From Pterois miles (Eukaryota; Chordata; Actinopteri; Perciformes; Scorpaenidae), in assembly GCA_947000775.1 (NCBI GenBank), contig CAMQGK010000154.1:1137501-1201500 (forward strand): 64,000 nucleotides of DNA, in the 5' to 3' direction. Within the stretch, counting starts at the first letter, position 1. Every line of letters starts with the position of its first letter. Shown piece by piece: positions 1 to 10,705 of this stretch. Made by a program: the position numbers and the translations under genes. Below the pieces are notes generated by a model. The model was not told the origin of the DNA and ran no database searches. It saw only the letters and a list, made by a program, of their open reading frames with translations.

Positions 1-878
1 GGCTTCCCCCCAATATCCATCACTCCAGCGGTGGGGGAGTGGAGGGAAGGAGGAGGTCAGCTCCTGACCTTTACAACGCTGAAACTGGACAGCTTTCAAG
101 CTGCAAGGAAAAAAGACCTCTATGTATCCTGTGTCAAAGTGCTGAACTTGGATTCATTAGCTGGGATCAAGGAGTCGAAGTGGGTCGGGTGCATTGGTCC
201 AGACTCTTCCCCGAAAGGCAGTTGGCGGACCCTGTACAAGCTGCCCGTTGAGAAGCGGGCAGCAGACCTCCAATGGAGGGTTGTACATGGGGCTATAGCC
301 ACGAACAGGTACAGAGCGCACCTTGATCCTGAGCTGGGGGAGGGGTGCATTTTCTGTGGAGACATTGAGACCCTCGAACATTTGTTTATTCAGTGTCCCC
401 GGCTGGTGGAACTATTTGACCTCCTGAGAGGGTGGTTTCAGGGTTTTGGGGAGGTCTTGTCTAATAATCTGTTCATTTTTGGACCGAAATATTCAACTAA
501 AGAAAAGTCTGTTGTGATATTGTTAAATTTCTTGTCTGCTGCTGCTAAACTGGCCATCTGGCTGACGCGTAGGAACCGGACTCAGGGTTCTGGCAGCACT
601 AAAGTAATACCGGTTCTGGAAGGACTGGTGAAAGCCAGACTGAGGGTGGAATATACCTACTATAAATTGATGGACAACTTGCAGGCTTTCAGCCGTTTAT
701 GGTCTGTTGGGGGGGTTTTGTGCTCTGTGGGAGAGGACGGATTTTTGATTTTTAACATTTGATTACAGTAATATATTGATGCTGTTGGAATGATATTGTT
801 TTTGTTTCCTGTTGAACCAACAGTTTTCCTCTTGTCCCTGCAATTGATAAATAAAGGGATTTTGAAAACCAAAACCTC
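1..878 (+). mobile_element. Tx1-clade LINE, 3' end of ORF2 plus 3' UTR
   Basis: An open frame from the window start to the TGA at 760-762 reads as the C-terminal part of a Tx1-like (L1 superfamily) LINE ORF2. The run LQWRVVHGAIATNRYRAHL is followed by a C-x2-C-x7-H-x4-C knuckle (CIFCG...HLFIQC), then the conserved tail LNFL..AAKLAIWLTRRNR and ARLRVEYTYYK. The reverse-transcriptase and endonuclease parts lie outside the window. A short 3' UTR ends in AATAAAGGGATTTTGAAAAC. The family is inferred from remembered Tx1-type ORF2 tails. The frame is uninterrupted, so this copy is fairly young or well preserved. It is not a host gene. Confidence 0.8.
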
Positions 879-958
879 CCCCCCCCTCCTCTCCTCTCCC
901 TCTCCCCTCCTCCCTCCCTCCTCCCTCTCTTCTCCCCCTCTCCGGTGTGGGAATGGGG
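879..958 (+). repeat. C/T-rich tract after the LINE 3' end
   Basis: Immediately after the LINE tail (CCAAAACCTCC) comes a short run of C and T. The second LINE copy is also followed by a C/T tract, starting at about 4827, so LINE end plus pyrimidine tract may be one duplicated unit. Confidence 0.6.
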
Positions 959-3529
959 TTTATCTTCTGGCTCTTTTTTCTGCTTTGTGGTTGTTTGTTT
1001 GGGTTGTTATGTGTCGGTGGTTGTGGGCGGGGGGGGGGGGGGGGAGGGGGGGGGGATAAGGGTGGAGGAGGGTGGAGTGGTGAAGGTAGGTTGATAATGT
1101 GTGTTGGTTGAAGAATAAAGGTGTTGTGTTGAGGGAGGGTGTGAGGGGGTGTTTCAGGGATTTGTCAGTTTCGTGTGGGGGCAGCGGTGCGGGGTGTTAG
1201 AGAGGCGGGGGTAGTGGGGGTTTAAAAGGGAGTGGGATGAAAGTCCAAACTGAAGTGTTGGGGGGAGGTGTTTGTTGGCGTAGCTGGGGGAGAGTGAGAT
1301 GGTGGGTGCAATGGTGTAGAGTGGGAAGATGAAATGTTTTGATTGTGGGGGTAGGAATAAAGGTGGGGAAAGAGGGGAGGCTGAGGGGGGGGTGGGGGGG
1401 GGGGGGGGGAGGGGGCGGGGGGGGGGCGGGGTGGGGTGGGGGGGGGGGGGGGGGGTGGGGGGGGGGCGTGAGGGTGCGGTGCCGCGGGGAGGCGAGTGCG
1501 TGATGGGTGCGCGGCCGCGGGGCGGCGGGTGCCGACTGGGGGGGGGGGGGGGGGGGGGGGGGGGGGAGGGAGATTAAAAAAAAGGGAGTGGGAGAGGGCG
1601 TAGGGGAGGGGGGTGGGCGGGAGAGTGTGGATGAAGCAGCTCCTGTGTAATGAAGGAGGTTGGTCAAAGGGTTATGTGAGGATGAGATGGATTAGACCTG
1701 AGTAGAAAGTGTTGTGGGTGAGTTTCTAGAAGTGCTTCATAGAGGGAGTTTTTGATGAAATTTAAAAGACTGTAAAGTAGGTTCTTGGTGAAAGAGAAAT
1801 TATTAGTCTTATGTGTTAAAAGGATGGTGGTTCGCTTAGATGAAAGGAAGTTTAGTAAAGAAAAAGTTGAGAAAGGAAAAGAAAGTAAAATTTAAAAAGT
1901 AAAGAAAGAAAGATATGTCAGCACGGTGTTTTCCATGTCTGTCTTTGAGTGTTGTCTTGCTGGTTTTGTCATGAGGCTTAAGGGGTTTGAATGTAATGGG
2001 GGAGAGATAGAAGAAAGGTTTATTTGAGGTGTTAGAGAAAAGAGTATGTATGTTTTGAGGAGCTCCGCTCTGATGACAGATGGGGTTTTGGTGGGACGGG
2101 TCGTGTGCCAGTGGCTAGTAGGCGGGTGGTGTGTTTGAGAGTGTAATGTAAAGTTTTTTGAGGGGTGAAGGGTGGTGGGGGGGAGAAATAGATGATTAGT
2201 GTTGCTTTAAATTTGTCAATAGGGAGAGAAGAGTGTTTTAGATATTAGAGAGAGAGCTGAAGGAGTCACAGGAGAGTTATTAGGTGGGTTTACTGTAGTT
2301 AGTAGATAGGAGGTGGGCCAAGCAGTAAAAAATTGGGTGGATGGGTTAAAAACAACAAAGAGGGTGGGGTGATAAAGGGTGAGTGAGAGCTATGGTTCAT
2401 TTAAAACTTGTTGAGGTCAGTTGGTTCTGCACTTAGAAAGTGCGTAAGGTGAGAGGGTTAATGGTTTGGTGTTAATAAAAGCTGAGGAAGTGTTGGGGTG
2501 GGTTGGAAAGATGGGAGAAAAAAAGATTTTGTTATTGAAGTGTGGTGGGAGGTCGGGAAAAAAGGGGAAAGTAAGCTGAAAAATAAAGGAGTAATTAAAC
2601 TCGAACAGTAGGTGTATAGAGGGGGCTACATAGGCCAGGTCAACTGTCTGGAGGAGAAGAGGAGGAGCTGGCTCTCTGCAGGAGAGAGTAAGGGGGCACT
2701 TGTAAGGTTCGTTTCCTCAGTAAAGACATGGATGCTCCGAGTCGGGGAGGGGGAAAGGAAGGGATGCGGGAGGAGGAGAGGCGGGGTGAGATAGGGAGGT
2801 GGGAAGAGGGGGGAGGGGGTGTGGGAGGAGTCGGAGGGGAGGGGAGGAGAAGGTGTGGCTGGGTGCGTGGAGGAGTGTAGGGTTAAAGAGTGGCTTAGGC
2901 GGGACAGGTGTGGTGGTTGTTTCAGTGTTTGGACTGGGGCGAAAAGTTGGTTGAGTGTTGCTGGGTGGGAAAGGGCGGTGCCAAGAAAGGGGCTGGTGGG
3001 GAATGAGCATTTGTGTGTGGATATAAGGTGTTCAGAGTGTAAAAGATGAAGACGTGGAAGATGTAACGACAGCATTTGGCGAGGAATATGGAATTTCAAA
3101 TGAGGGGTGTTTGTGTGGGGTTTAATGTAAATTTTGGGATTGTGTAATGATAGGAGAAGGTTTTGATAGGGTGGAATTGTTTTTGTTTTTGTTAGGGTTT
3201 TGGTTTTGGTGATGGTTTTGTTTGGGTTGTTTATGTATAGTGGTGAAGTGATGGGAAGATGGGGGAGGGTGGTCGGCGATTTGTAAGGAGGGATAGGAGG
3301 GTGTCTATTCGGGACAGCTCAAGCGCAAGGCTGTGTTAGATGGAGGGGGTAGTGGTTTGTCCGGTTCACTCATTGAGGCCCCTGTTGTTGAGATGATGTT
3401 TGTGTGTTTGGCTAGGGGGGTAATGTTGAGGACACTGTCCATATGAAAAGGCGGAGGGGATGGGGAAAAGTGAGGATTGTGGTAGGGAGGGGGAGCGGTG
3501 GTGCCAGGGAGGATGAGTGGGGGAAGGAG
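959..3529. other. G/T-rich, C-poor low-complexity region, no gene seen
   Basis: The plus strand is dominated by G, T and A with very few C. Long G homopolymers lie between about 1030 and 1570. Open frames here, such as proline-rich ones on the minus strand, follow from composition and show no recognisable domain. A less biased patch around 3300-3440 could be decayed LINE sequence. The region may be degenerated LINE or array DNA or poor consensus sequence. I see no exon with splice sites and a conserved domain. Confidence 0.5.
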
Positions 3530-4826
3530 GGGTAAAGTGTGGGAGGGGGACGAGAGTTTAGAGGAGGAACTGGGAGGGAGGAAGGAGAAAGTGTGTGCTC
3601 GGTTGTCTAAATGGAAATGGTTGCTACCCAGCTGTCATATAGGGGAAGAGTTCTGGTGCAATAACTTGGTGTCGACCTCGGGGAAACTTGTTGCTTTGCG
3701 CCACGAGGCGATTGAGGAATTAAAGAACATTGGCTTTCTGGTTGGCGGACTGGGTGCGGTAGTGGTGCCGTGGAGGAAGGGGGAGGGCTAATAAATCAGT
3801 AAAATGCCCTAGCTCAGCTGCAAAAGGCCTTTATCTGTGGAGGTGGTGGTGAGATGTTGTTAGAAAAGAGGGGTTGGGATTTAAAACAGCTCTTCCTTTG
3901 ACGGGGAAGTGGCTTGGGGGTTCATTTCTCCTGTTGAGGTTGGAAGTTTTAAGCAAAAAAATGAACGGTGTGGTGTTTGAGGATTTTTCAATGCTTTATA
4001 AGCTCGTCTGCGTGCGGAAGTAGAGAGGCTGGGCCTATGGATCTGATAAGGAGCAACGGTGAGCTGAAGGAGGGTTCCTTGTAGGTTGTAAAGGGTGGTG
4101 GAGGAGTCGGGCTGCCGCAAGCCTGAGGGGTTTGTGAAGACAGGCCTGTGTGACAGTGGAGGAGGAGGGCGAGTATGGGTTCCCCTGCCATCACCCAGTG
4201 TGGGGAGTGGAGGAGGGAGGAGGTCAGCTGCTGACATAGCTGGGAGAGGGTGGGGAAAAAACGTCGTTTGTGTAAGTCTGCGTGGAGGGGTGAGGGGTGA
4301 GGGCTGAATTTTTGGTAGGTTTTTGAAAGGAGTGGCGGCCGCAAGTGGTTGAAAAGGGAGAGCCAGTGGAGGGTTGTATGGGGAATAGTACGAAAGATAA
4401 GGCGCTGGTCCTGATTGGGGGAGGAATGATGTGGTAGGTTGAGCCTCAGATTTATTTGTTGGGGTCGGTGTGGCTGTTTGATTTTTAAAAGGTGGTTTAG
4501 GGTTTGGGGGGTTTTTTCTTTTGATCTGTTTTTTTGGAAATCCTGAAGAAGAGCTGTTTTGTGATTTTGTTGGTTGCAGTTGGCTCTGGTAGAGGACGGT
4601 GGGTGGGTGTGTGGAGGTGGTGGTTGGAGGGACTCTGAAGGAGCTGAGGGTGGAATTCTCAAATGATGGAATGGGTTTGGTTTGCTTTGGGGGGTTTTTG
4701 TCTTGGGGGGAGGAGTGATTTTTTGTGAGAAATATGTCATTGTTTTTTTCATTTGTGATTTTTTTGGGTGTTTTTTGCTATAGGAGTCTTCTTGTATTGG
4801 TAAATAAAGGATTTTGAAAACCAAAA
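3530..4826 (+). pseudogene. Degenerate second copy of the Tx1-like LINE
   Basis: At 3580-3780 the translation contains EKVCARLSKWKWLLPSC and a decayed NNLVSTS...LVALRH stretch, which resemble the post-RT part of Tx1-type ORF2. From about 4170 the DNA can be aligned by eye with 30-880 of the intact copy: shared blocks include gagggaggaggtcagctg, tggagggttgta and, at the end, ggattttgaaaaccaaaacc. Between them are many small deletions and a clear loss of C. No frame stays open over the coding part. It is either an old dead copy or the same sequence with many consensus errors. Confidence 0.65.
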
Positions 4827-6240
4827 CCTCTCCTTCTCCTCTCCTCCTCCTCTCTCCTCCTCCTCTCTCCTCCTCCTCTCCTCTCCTCTCCTCCTTCTTT
4901 CCTCCTCCTCTCCTCTCCTCTCCTCCTCCTCTCCTCTCCTCCTCCTTTCCTCCTCCTCTCCTTCTCCTCTCTCCTCCTCCTCTCCTCTCCTCTCCTCTCC
5001 TCTCCTCCTCCTTTCCTCCTCCTCCTCTCCTCCTCCTCTCCTCCTCCTCTCCTCTCCTCCTCCTCTCCTCCTCCTCTCCTCCTCTTCTCCTCTCCTCCTC
5101 CTCTCCTTCTCCTCTCCTCCTCCTCTCCTCTCCTCCTCCTCTCCTCCTCCTCTCCTCCTCCTCTCCTTCTCCTCCTCCTCCTCCTCTCCTTCTCCTCTCC
5201 TCCTCCTCCTCCTCTCCTCCTCCTCTCCTCTCCTCCTCCTCTCCTCCTCCTCTCCTCTCCTCCTCCTCTCCTCCTCCTCTCCTCCTCTTCTCCTCTCCTC
5301 TCTCCTCCTCCTCTCCTCCTCCTCCTCCTCTCCTCCTCCTCTCCTCCCTTCTCCTCTCCTCTCTCCTCCTCCTCCTCTCCTCCTCCTCCTCTCCTCCTCC
5401 TCCCTCCTCTCCTCCTCCTCCTCCTCCTCCTCCTCCTCTCCTCCTCCTCTCCTCTCCTCTCCTCCTCCTCCTCTCCTCTCCTCCTCCTCCTTCTCCTCTC
5501 CTCCTCCTCTCCTCTCCTCCTCCTCCTCCTCCTCCTCCTCCTCCTCCTCTCCTCCTCCCTCCTCCTCTCTCCTCCTCCTCCTCTCCTCTCCTCTCCTCCC
5601 TCCTCCTCCTCCTCCTCCTCTCCTCTCCTCTCCTCTCCTCCTCCTCTCCTCTCCTCTCTCCTCTCCTCCTCCTCCTCTCCTCCTCCTCTCTTCTCCTCCT
5701 CCTCTCCTTCTCCTCCTCTCCTTCTCCTCCTCCTCTCCTCTCCTCTCCTCCTCCTCTCCTTCTCCTCCTCCTCCTCCTCCTCCTCCTCCTCCTCCTCCTC
5801 CTCCTCTCCTCCTCTCCTCTCCTCCTCCTCTCCTCCTCCTCTCCTCCTCCTCCTCCTCCTCCTCCTCCTCTCCTCCTCCTCTCTCCTCTCCTCTCCTCCT
5901 CCCTCCTCCTCCTCTCCTCCTCCTCCTCCTCCTCCTCTCCTTCCTCCTCTCCTCCTCCTCTCCTTCTCCTCCTCCTCCTCCTCCTCTCCTCCTCCTCTCC
6001 TCTCCTCCTCCTCTCCTCCTCTCTCCTCTCCTCCTCCTCCTCCTCCTCCTCCTCCTCTCCTCCTCCTCTCCTCTCCTCCTCCTCCTCCTCCTCCTCCCCT
6101 CCTCCTCCTCTCCTCTCCTCTCCTCCTCCTCTCTCTCTCCTCCTCCTCTCCTTCTCCTCTCCCCTCCTCTCCTCCTCTCCTCTCCTCCTCCTCTCCTTCT
6201 CCTCTCCTCCTCCTCTCCTCCTCCTCTCCTCTCCTCCTCC
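4827..6240 (+). repeat. 1.4-kb polypyrimidine (CTC/CTCCT)n tract
   Basis: For about 1,400 bases the plus strand is made of C and T only, mostly CTCCTCCT and CTCTCCTC in shifting phase. It runs directly into the CCAG acceptor of the CD59-like exon at 6243. A frame of several hundred codons of Ser, Pro and Leu runs through it because pyrimidine-only codons cannot be stops. It is not a protein gene. Such homopurine/homopyrimidine DNA can form triplex (H-DNA) structures. Confidence 0.95.
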
Positions 6241-6242
6241 AG

Positions 6243-6516
6243 GTTCTGGACTCCGCTGCTATAAGTGCTCTGACTACACTGGGCGCTGTCAGGATGTGCA
6301 GGAGTGCACGTATGAGGACTCCTGTCTGTCTCTGAGTGAGAGAGGTCAGTTCAGCTCATTTCAGCTTTTTAAACTGCTGTCTGCTGGGTGAAGTATGTTT
6401 TACTCAGGTAAAAGTAGTCATACCACTGCATAAAAATACTCTGTTTAAGTAAAAGTATCAGCATCAAAATGTACTGAAAGTATGACAAGTAAAGTACTTG
6501 CTATGCAGAATGAGGC

Positions 6517-6592
<76 letters not shown>

Positions 6593-9500
6593 AATTATAA
6601 TATAATTAATTAATTGTCCCAGTTTAACCTGAATTAATTGTCCCAGTTTAACTCCAGTCAGTTCATCATTGGGGACCCTTAATGGTCCCAGTTTAACACC
6701 AGTCAGTTCGTCATTGGGGACCCTTAATGGTCCCAGTTTAACACCAGTCACTTCGTCATTGGGGACCCTTAATGGTTCCAGTTTAACACCAGTCACTTGT
6801 CATTGGGGACCCTTAATGGTCCCAGTTTAACACCAGTCACTTCGTCAGTCTGTCCATTCAGGAAGAACAAGTGATGGTGAAACACTTTCAGCTGCTTCAG
6901 TGCAGATGAATGGAGAGACAACAGGAAGACAACCAACAGAAAGGGAATGGTTCTCCATGTGGAGGCTCTCCTGATCCTTCCTGACTGGTTCTTCTCTAGT
7001 CCTGGTTCTGATAGAGTCCTTGTCACTACTTGTACCATGAGGTGGTACCTGCAGCCCAGTCAGGTTGATATAGGTAGTCCAGATCCTCCAGGATGGATCA
7101 TCCAAAGACGGTGAAATGCTGATCTGACCTTTGACCCATGTGTGCTCAGTTCGACAGCAACCACGCCGTGATGACAGACTTCCTGTCTTCTACACAGCCG
7201 CTGGATAAAAGGCAGATTTTAAAGAAGTGTCTGTCCTGCAGGGGTTTGACGTCACTGTTGTCTCACAAAACAGGTTTTTGACCATAAGTCAAGAATTTGT
7301 CTGTGAATTCTGATAATTTAACTTGAACATCTAACAGGATAAAATGATGAAGTGATGATGAAGTGATGATCATTTTGGACAGATGTGAAGATGGTGAGTC
7401 TAGTAAAACATGAAATATAACATAGTCTTGAATAGAACTGATGAGCATTGTAGTAAAAGGCGAAGGCCTCTCGGAGGTGGTGACTTCTCAGTCACACAGC
7501 AGCTGGTTCTGGTTTCTGTTTATTTCACTTTGAGTGTTTCCTTTCTGATCGATCACCAGGCTGAGATCTCTCCCTGCTACGATGAATCCCTCTCAGATCT
7601 CTCCCCGTTACGATGAATCCCTCTCAGATCTCCCCGTCGATGATTGGCCGTCGATGACCCTAGAGCCCCGTCATGCCTCAGTCTCTCCGTTCGAGACCTT
7701 AGAGACCCCGTACGATGAAACCTAGAGTCAGATGAAGAGGCGAGTGGCCGCGAGCTTGCCGCGATGGCCTAGACCGCAAGAATCTCAGATCCCGATGAAT
7801 TGAGTCCCGTTAATGAATCCCTGAGTCTCCCCGTTAGATGATCCCTCTCAGTCTCTCCCGTTCGATGATCCCTCTCAGATCTCCCCCGTATGTTGAGCGC
7901 GGTTAGCCGACGATGACTAGATCGACGATGACCTAGAGTCTGTTCGATGACTAAGACGACGATGATTAGAGTGCGTGAGTGAGTTGTGATGATGAGATTG
8001 CGATGACTGGTGCGATGAATTGAGCTTGTTAAGATGATTAGCGGATGATCCTTAGTCGCGTGAATGGTGGCGATGAATGGTGTAGTGATAGATTTGTTAA
8101 GTGAAGAGCCGTGAACTAGGCGTGACTGGCCCGAATGAGATTGTCGATGATAGCTGCGATGATGAGATTGCGATGATGGCCTGTTAAGATGATGGCCTGT
8201 TAAGATGACTTAGATGTTAAGATGACTAGAGTGCGTGATAGTTTCGCGATGATAGCTCGTCGATGATAGCTGCGATGATTAGTGCGATGATGGCCCCGAA
8301 TGATTTCAGATCTCTCCATCGATGACTAGTTCTCCCGTACAATGCTGGTCTCTCCCCGAGATAGGCGATGAATCTGAGCCGTAGATGAATAGATTCCGTT
8401 GTGCCGGTCCGTTCGTGCCCGCCCCGTTCGTGTCCCTGTCCCCGGTGCCGTTGTTCGTGTCTGGCGTTATGTCCTTGTCCGTTCGTGTCCCGCCGTTGTG
8501 TTGGCGTCGTGCTGGGTGTGCCGGTCCGTGTGCCGTTCGTGTGCCTGCTCGTTAGTGGCCTGTTAGTGCGGCCGTGTGTCTCGTTGTTCGTGTCCGTCCC
8601 GTGTGTCCGTTCGTTCGTGTCCGGCGTCATGTCCGTGTTTGTGTCCTGTCGTTGTGTCTGGTGTTAGATGTTCGGGGTGCCCGTCTGAGTGTCCGTTCGT
8701 CGGCCGGCGTGTCGGTTTGTGCCGTGTTCGATGCCGGTGCGATGCCGGGCGTGTCTAGCCCGTCGTGATCCCTGAGATCTCTCCCGTTACGATGAATCCC
8801 TGAGATCTCTCCCCGTTACGATGAATCCCTGAGATCTCTCCCCGTTACAATGAATCCCTCTCAGATCTCTCCCCGTTACGATGAATCCCTCTCAGATCTC
8901 TCCCCGTTACGATGAATCCCTGAGATCTCTCCCTGTTAAGATGAATCCTTCAGAGATCTCTCCCTGTTACGATGAATCCCTCTCAGATCTCCCCGTTAAG
9001 ATGAATCCCTCTCAGATCTCTCTCTGTTAAGATGAATCCCTCTCAGATCTCTCTCTGTTAAGATGAATCTCTCAGAGATCTCTCCCCGTTACGATGAATC
9101 CCTCTCAGATCTCTTCCCGTTACGATGAATCCCTCTCAGATCTCTTCCCGTTACGATGAATCCCTCTCAGATCTCTCCCCGTTACGATGAATCCCTGAGA
9201 TCTCTCCCCGTTACAATGAATCCCTCTCAGATCTCTCCCCGTTACGATGAATCCCTCTCAGATCTCTCCCCGTTACGATGAATCCCTGAGATCTCTCCCT
9301 GTTAAGATGAATCCTTCAGAGATCTCTCCCTGTTACGATGAATCCCTCTCAGATCTCCCCGTTAAGATGAATCCCTCTCAGATCTCTCCCTGTTACGAAG
9401 AATCCCTCTCAGATCTCTCCCCGTTACGATGAATCCCTCTCAGATCTCTCCCCGTTATGATGAATCCCTCTCAGATCTCTCCCCGTTACGATGAATCCCT

Positions 9501-9872
9501 CTCAGATCTCTCCCCGTTACAATGAATCCCTGAGATATCTGTTCTTCAGAGGCCCGTTTGAGGGTTCAGACTTGGTTTTAGGGATCAGGTTAGACTCAGG
9601 TTTAGGTTGTGGTTAGGACGAGGGTCCAAGGAGAGTGTCCTCACTGTGTATGTGCCTCTCCAGGTGGGAAGACCATCCGTCAGTGTATCAGGTACACCGA
9701 CTGTGACAACTCTCGTCTCACCCAGATGTTCCCGGCGATTTCCGGCTTCACCTATCGCTGCTGCAGCAGCAACCTGTGCAACACTGGTATCACTAACGTG
9801 GCCCCGCCGGTCCTGGTTCTGGTTGTGGCTGTGGCAGGGTCCCTGCTGAGTGCTTGGTGGTTCTGGGTTTAA
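6243..9872 (+). CDS. CD59/Ly6-like GPI-anchored protein, exons 6243-6344 and 9664-9872
   Basis: Two exons join in phase 1 to give an LU (Ly6/uPAR) domain. The first (acceptor CCAG, donor GAGAG|GTCAGT) encodes GLRCYKCSDYTGRCQDV and the cysteines of ECTYEDSC. The second (acceptor CTCCAG) encodes RQCIRYTDC and the hallmark CCSSNLCN. The two exons supply ten cysteines, the usual LU number. The C-terminus is a hydrophobic stretch (VLVLVVAVAGSLLSAWW) typical of a GPI-anchor signal, ending at the TAA at 9870-9872. The exon for the signal peptide and start codon was not found upstream; it could lie in the degraded 959-4826 region or outside the window. The family suggests a small cell-surface protein, and CD59 itself blocks complement attack, but the ligand here is unknown. 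The intron is filled by arrays. A decayed copy lies 2.1 kb downstream. Confidence 0.8.
6518..6586. repeat. (TA)n microsatellite
   Basis: About 34 uninterrupted TA units in the CD59-like intron. Just upstream, 6395-6500 resembles a common teleost dispersed repeat rich in GTAAAAGTA and AAGTACTT. Confidence 0.95.
6615..6846 (+). repeat. 45-bp tandem repeat, about five copies
   Basis: The unit contains CCCAGTTTAACACCAGTCA and CATTGGGGACCCTTAATGGT and recurs every 45 bases with few differences. It lies in the CD59-like intron. Confidence 0.85.
6847..7557. other. Intron sequence without a recognised feature
   Basis: Ordinary mixed-composition DNA between two tandem arrays in the CD59-like intron. 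No conserved domain, RNA gene or clear mobile element is visible. Short minus-strand frames here have no recognisable content. Confidence 0.5.
7558..9535 (+). repeat. 31-bp minisatellite with a broken core
   Basis: The unit is about 31 bp (GATGAATCCCTCTCAGATCT then CTCCCCGTTAC), with a 29-bp variant. Units at 7558-7630 and 8765-9535 are nearly identical. Between about 7635 and 8765 the same words (GATGA, CCGTT, AGATC) survive only in scrambled, shortened form with changing base bias. For example, 8400-8760 is almost free of A. The array accounts for most of the size difference between this intron and that of the downstream copy. Confidence 0.9.
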
Positions 9873-10018
9873 AATAACTGTTCAGTGTTTCAGGATTAAT
9901 GACTGTAAAGTTAACAGAAACTAAACTGAGTGTTTGCGTTTAGTCTCCTGTGGCTTGTACAGGTTCTCAGGTCTATGAGGAATGACTTTTTCATTTCATA
10001 CTTTTTAACCACTTTAAC

Positions 10019-10024
10019 AATAAA
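10019..10024 (+). terminator. Poly(A) signal of the CD59-like gene
   Basis: AATAAA about 150 bp after the stop codon. The same context (TTTAACAATAAATAC) is kept after the downstream pseudogene. Confidence 0.65.
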
Positions 10025-10419
10025 TACCAGAACAAATGAAGATTTGTTTTGTTTTGGTTTTGCATCTAATTCACATCCTGTTTTTTCCTGTTAAAAGCTT
10101 CCTGTTAAAGTTAATTTAAACTAAATCTAAACTTCTTCCACCATCCTCCCTGAACCGTCCTGAAGTACAACGTAAGGCTGAGATGGGCCTTTCACATTAA
10201 CATCACATTATTTAAAACACCTAAAGTGATTTATTTTTGTTTAGATTTAGAAATTCATCATTTATCCAAAACTTTTTTTTATTAAAGTAATTTTATTGGT
10301 TTGTTATTTATAACATGTTTTCAGAATTTTTTTTATTTTTGGTTTGTGAAAAGTAACATCTGGTCAAAAAAATGAAAATGAAAAAAGATTTTGCATACGG
10401 CCCCCAAAAAGCTGGCACC

Positions 10420-10535
10420 GGCCCGGCTAGCTGGACCAGGTCCTGTTAGCTGGAACTGGCCCGGCTAGCTGGAACTGGCCCGGCTAGCTGGAACTGGTCC
10501 TGTTAGCTAGAACCGGCCCGGCTAGCTGGGCAGCC
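10420..10535 (+). repeat. Short tandem repeat, unit about 18-19 bp
   Basis: Six or so imperfect copies of GGCCCGGCTAGCTGGAACT and GGTCCTGTTAGCTGGAACT type units. Nothing coding. Confidence 0.75.
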
Positions 10536-10599
10536 CAGCACGGACAACCAAACTCTGGCTCTACAGAGGGACATTCACCTTTTCACACCGGCCACCATC

Positions 10600-10705
10600 C
10601 TCCTACACGTTTGGCACACAGGAGGTTTCAGTTGTTTGCGATCTGCATCCTCACCACTAGAAGCCGCCAGATCCTGCACACTGCACCTTTAAGACTAAAC
10701 ATGGT
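10600..10705 (-). repeat. Dispersed teleost repeat (minus-orientation copy)
   Basis: The words TCACCACTAGA and AGATCCTGCACACTGCACC followed by TTTAAG match, in reverse complement, the copy at 49703-49800. This is a widespread fish short repeat that I recognise by pattern but cannot name with certainty. Confidence 0.5.

Noticed and set aside
959..4826. Bisulfite-converted or other chemically altered DNA as the cause of C loss
   Set aside because: Alignable words also show deletions, and C is kept in places. Decay or consensus error explains it better.
4814..6391. A 525-codon Ser/Pro/Leu frame fused to a cysteine-rich end
   Set aside because: Only 6243-6344 is a true exon. The rest is the C/T tract acting as intron.
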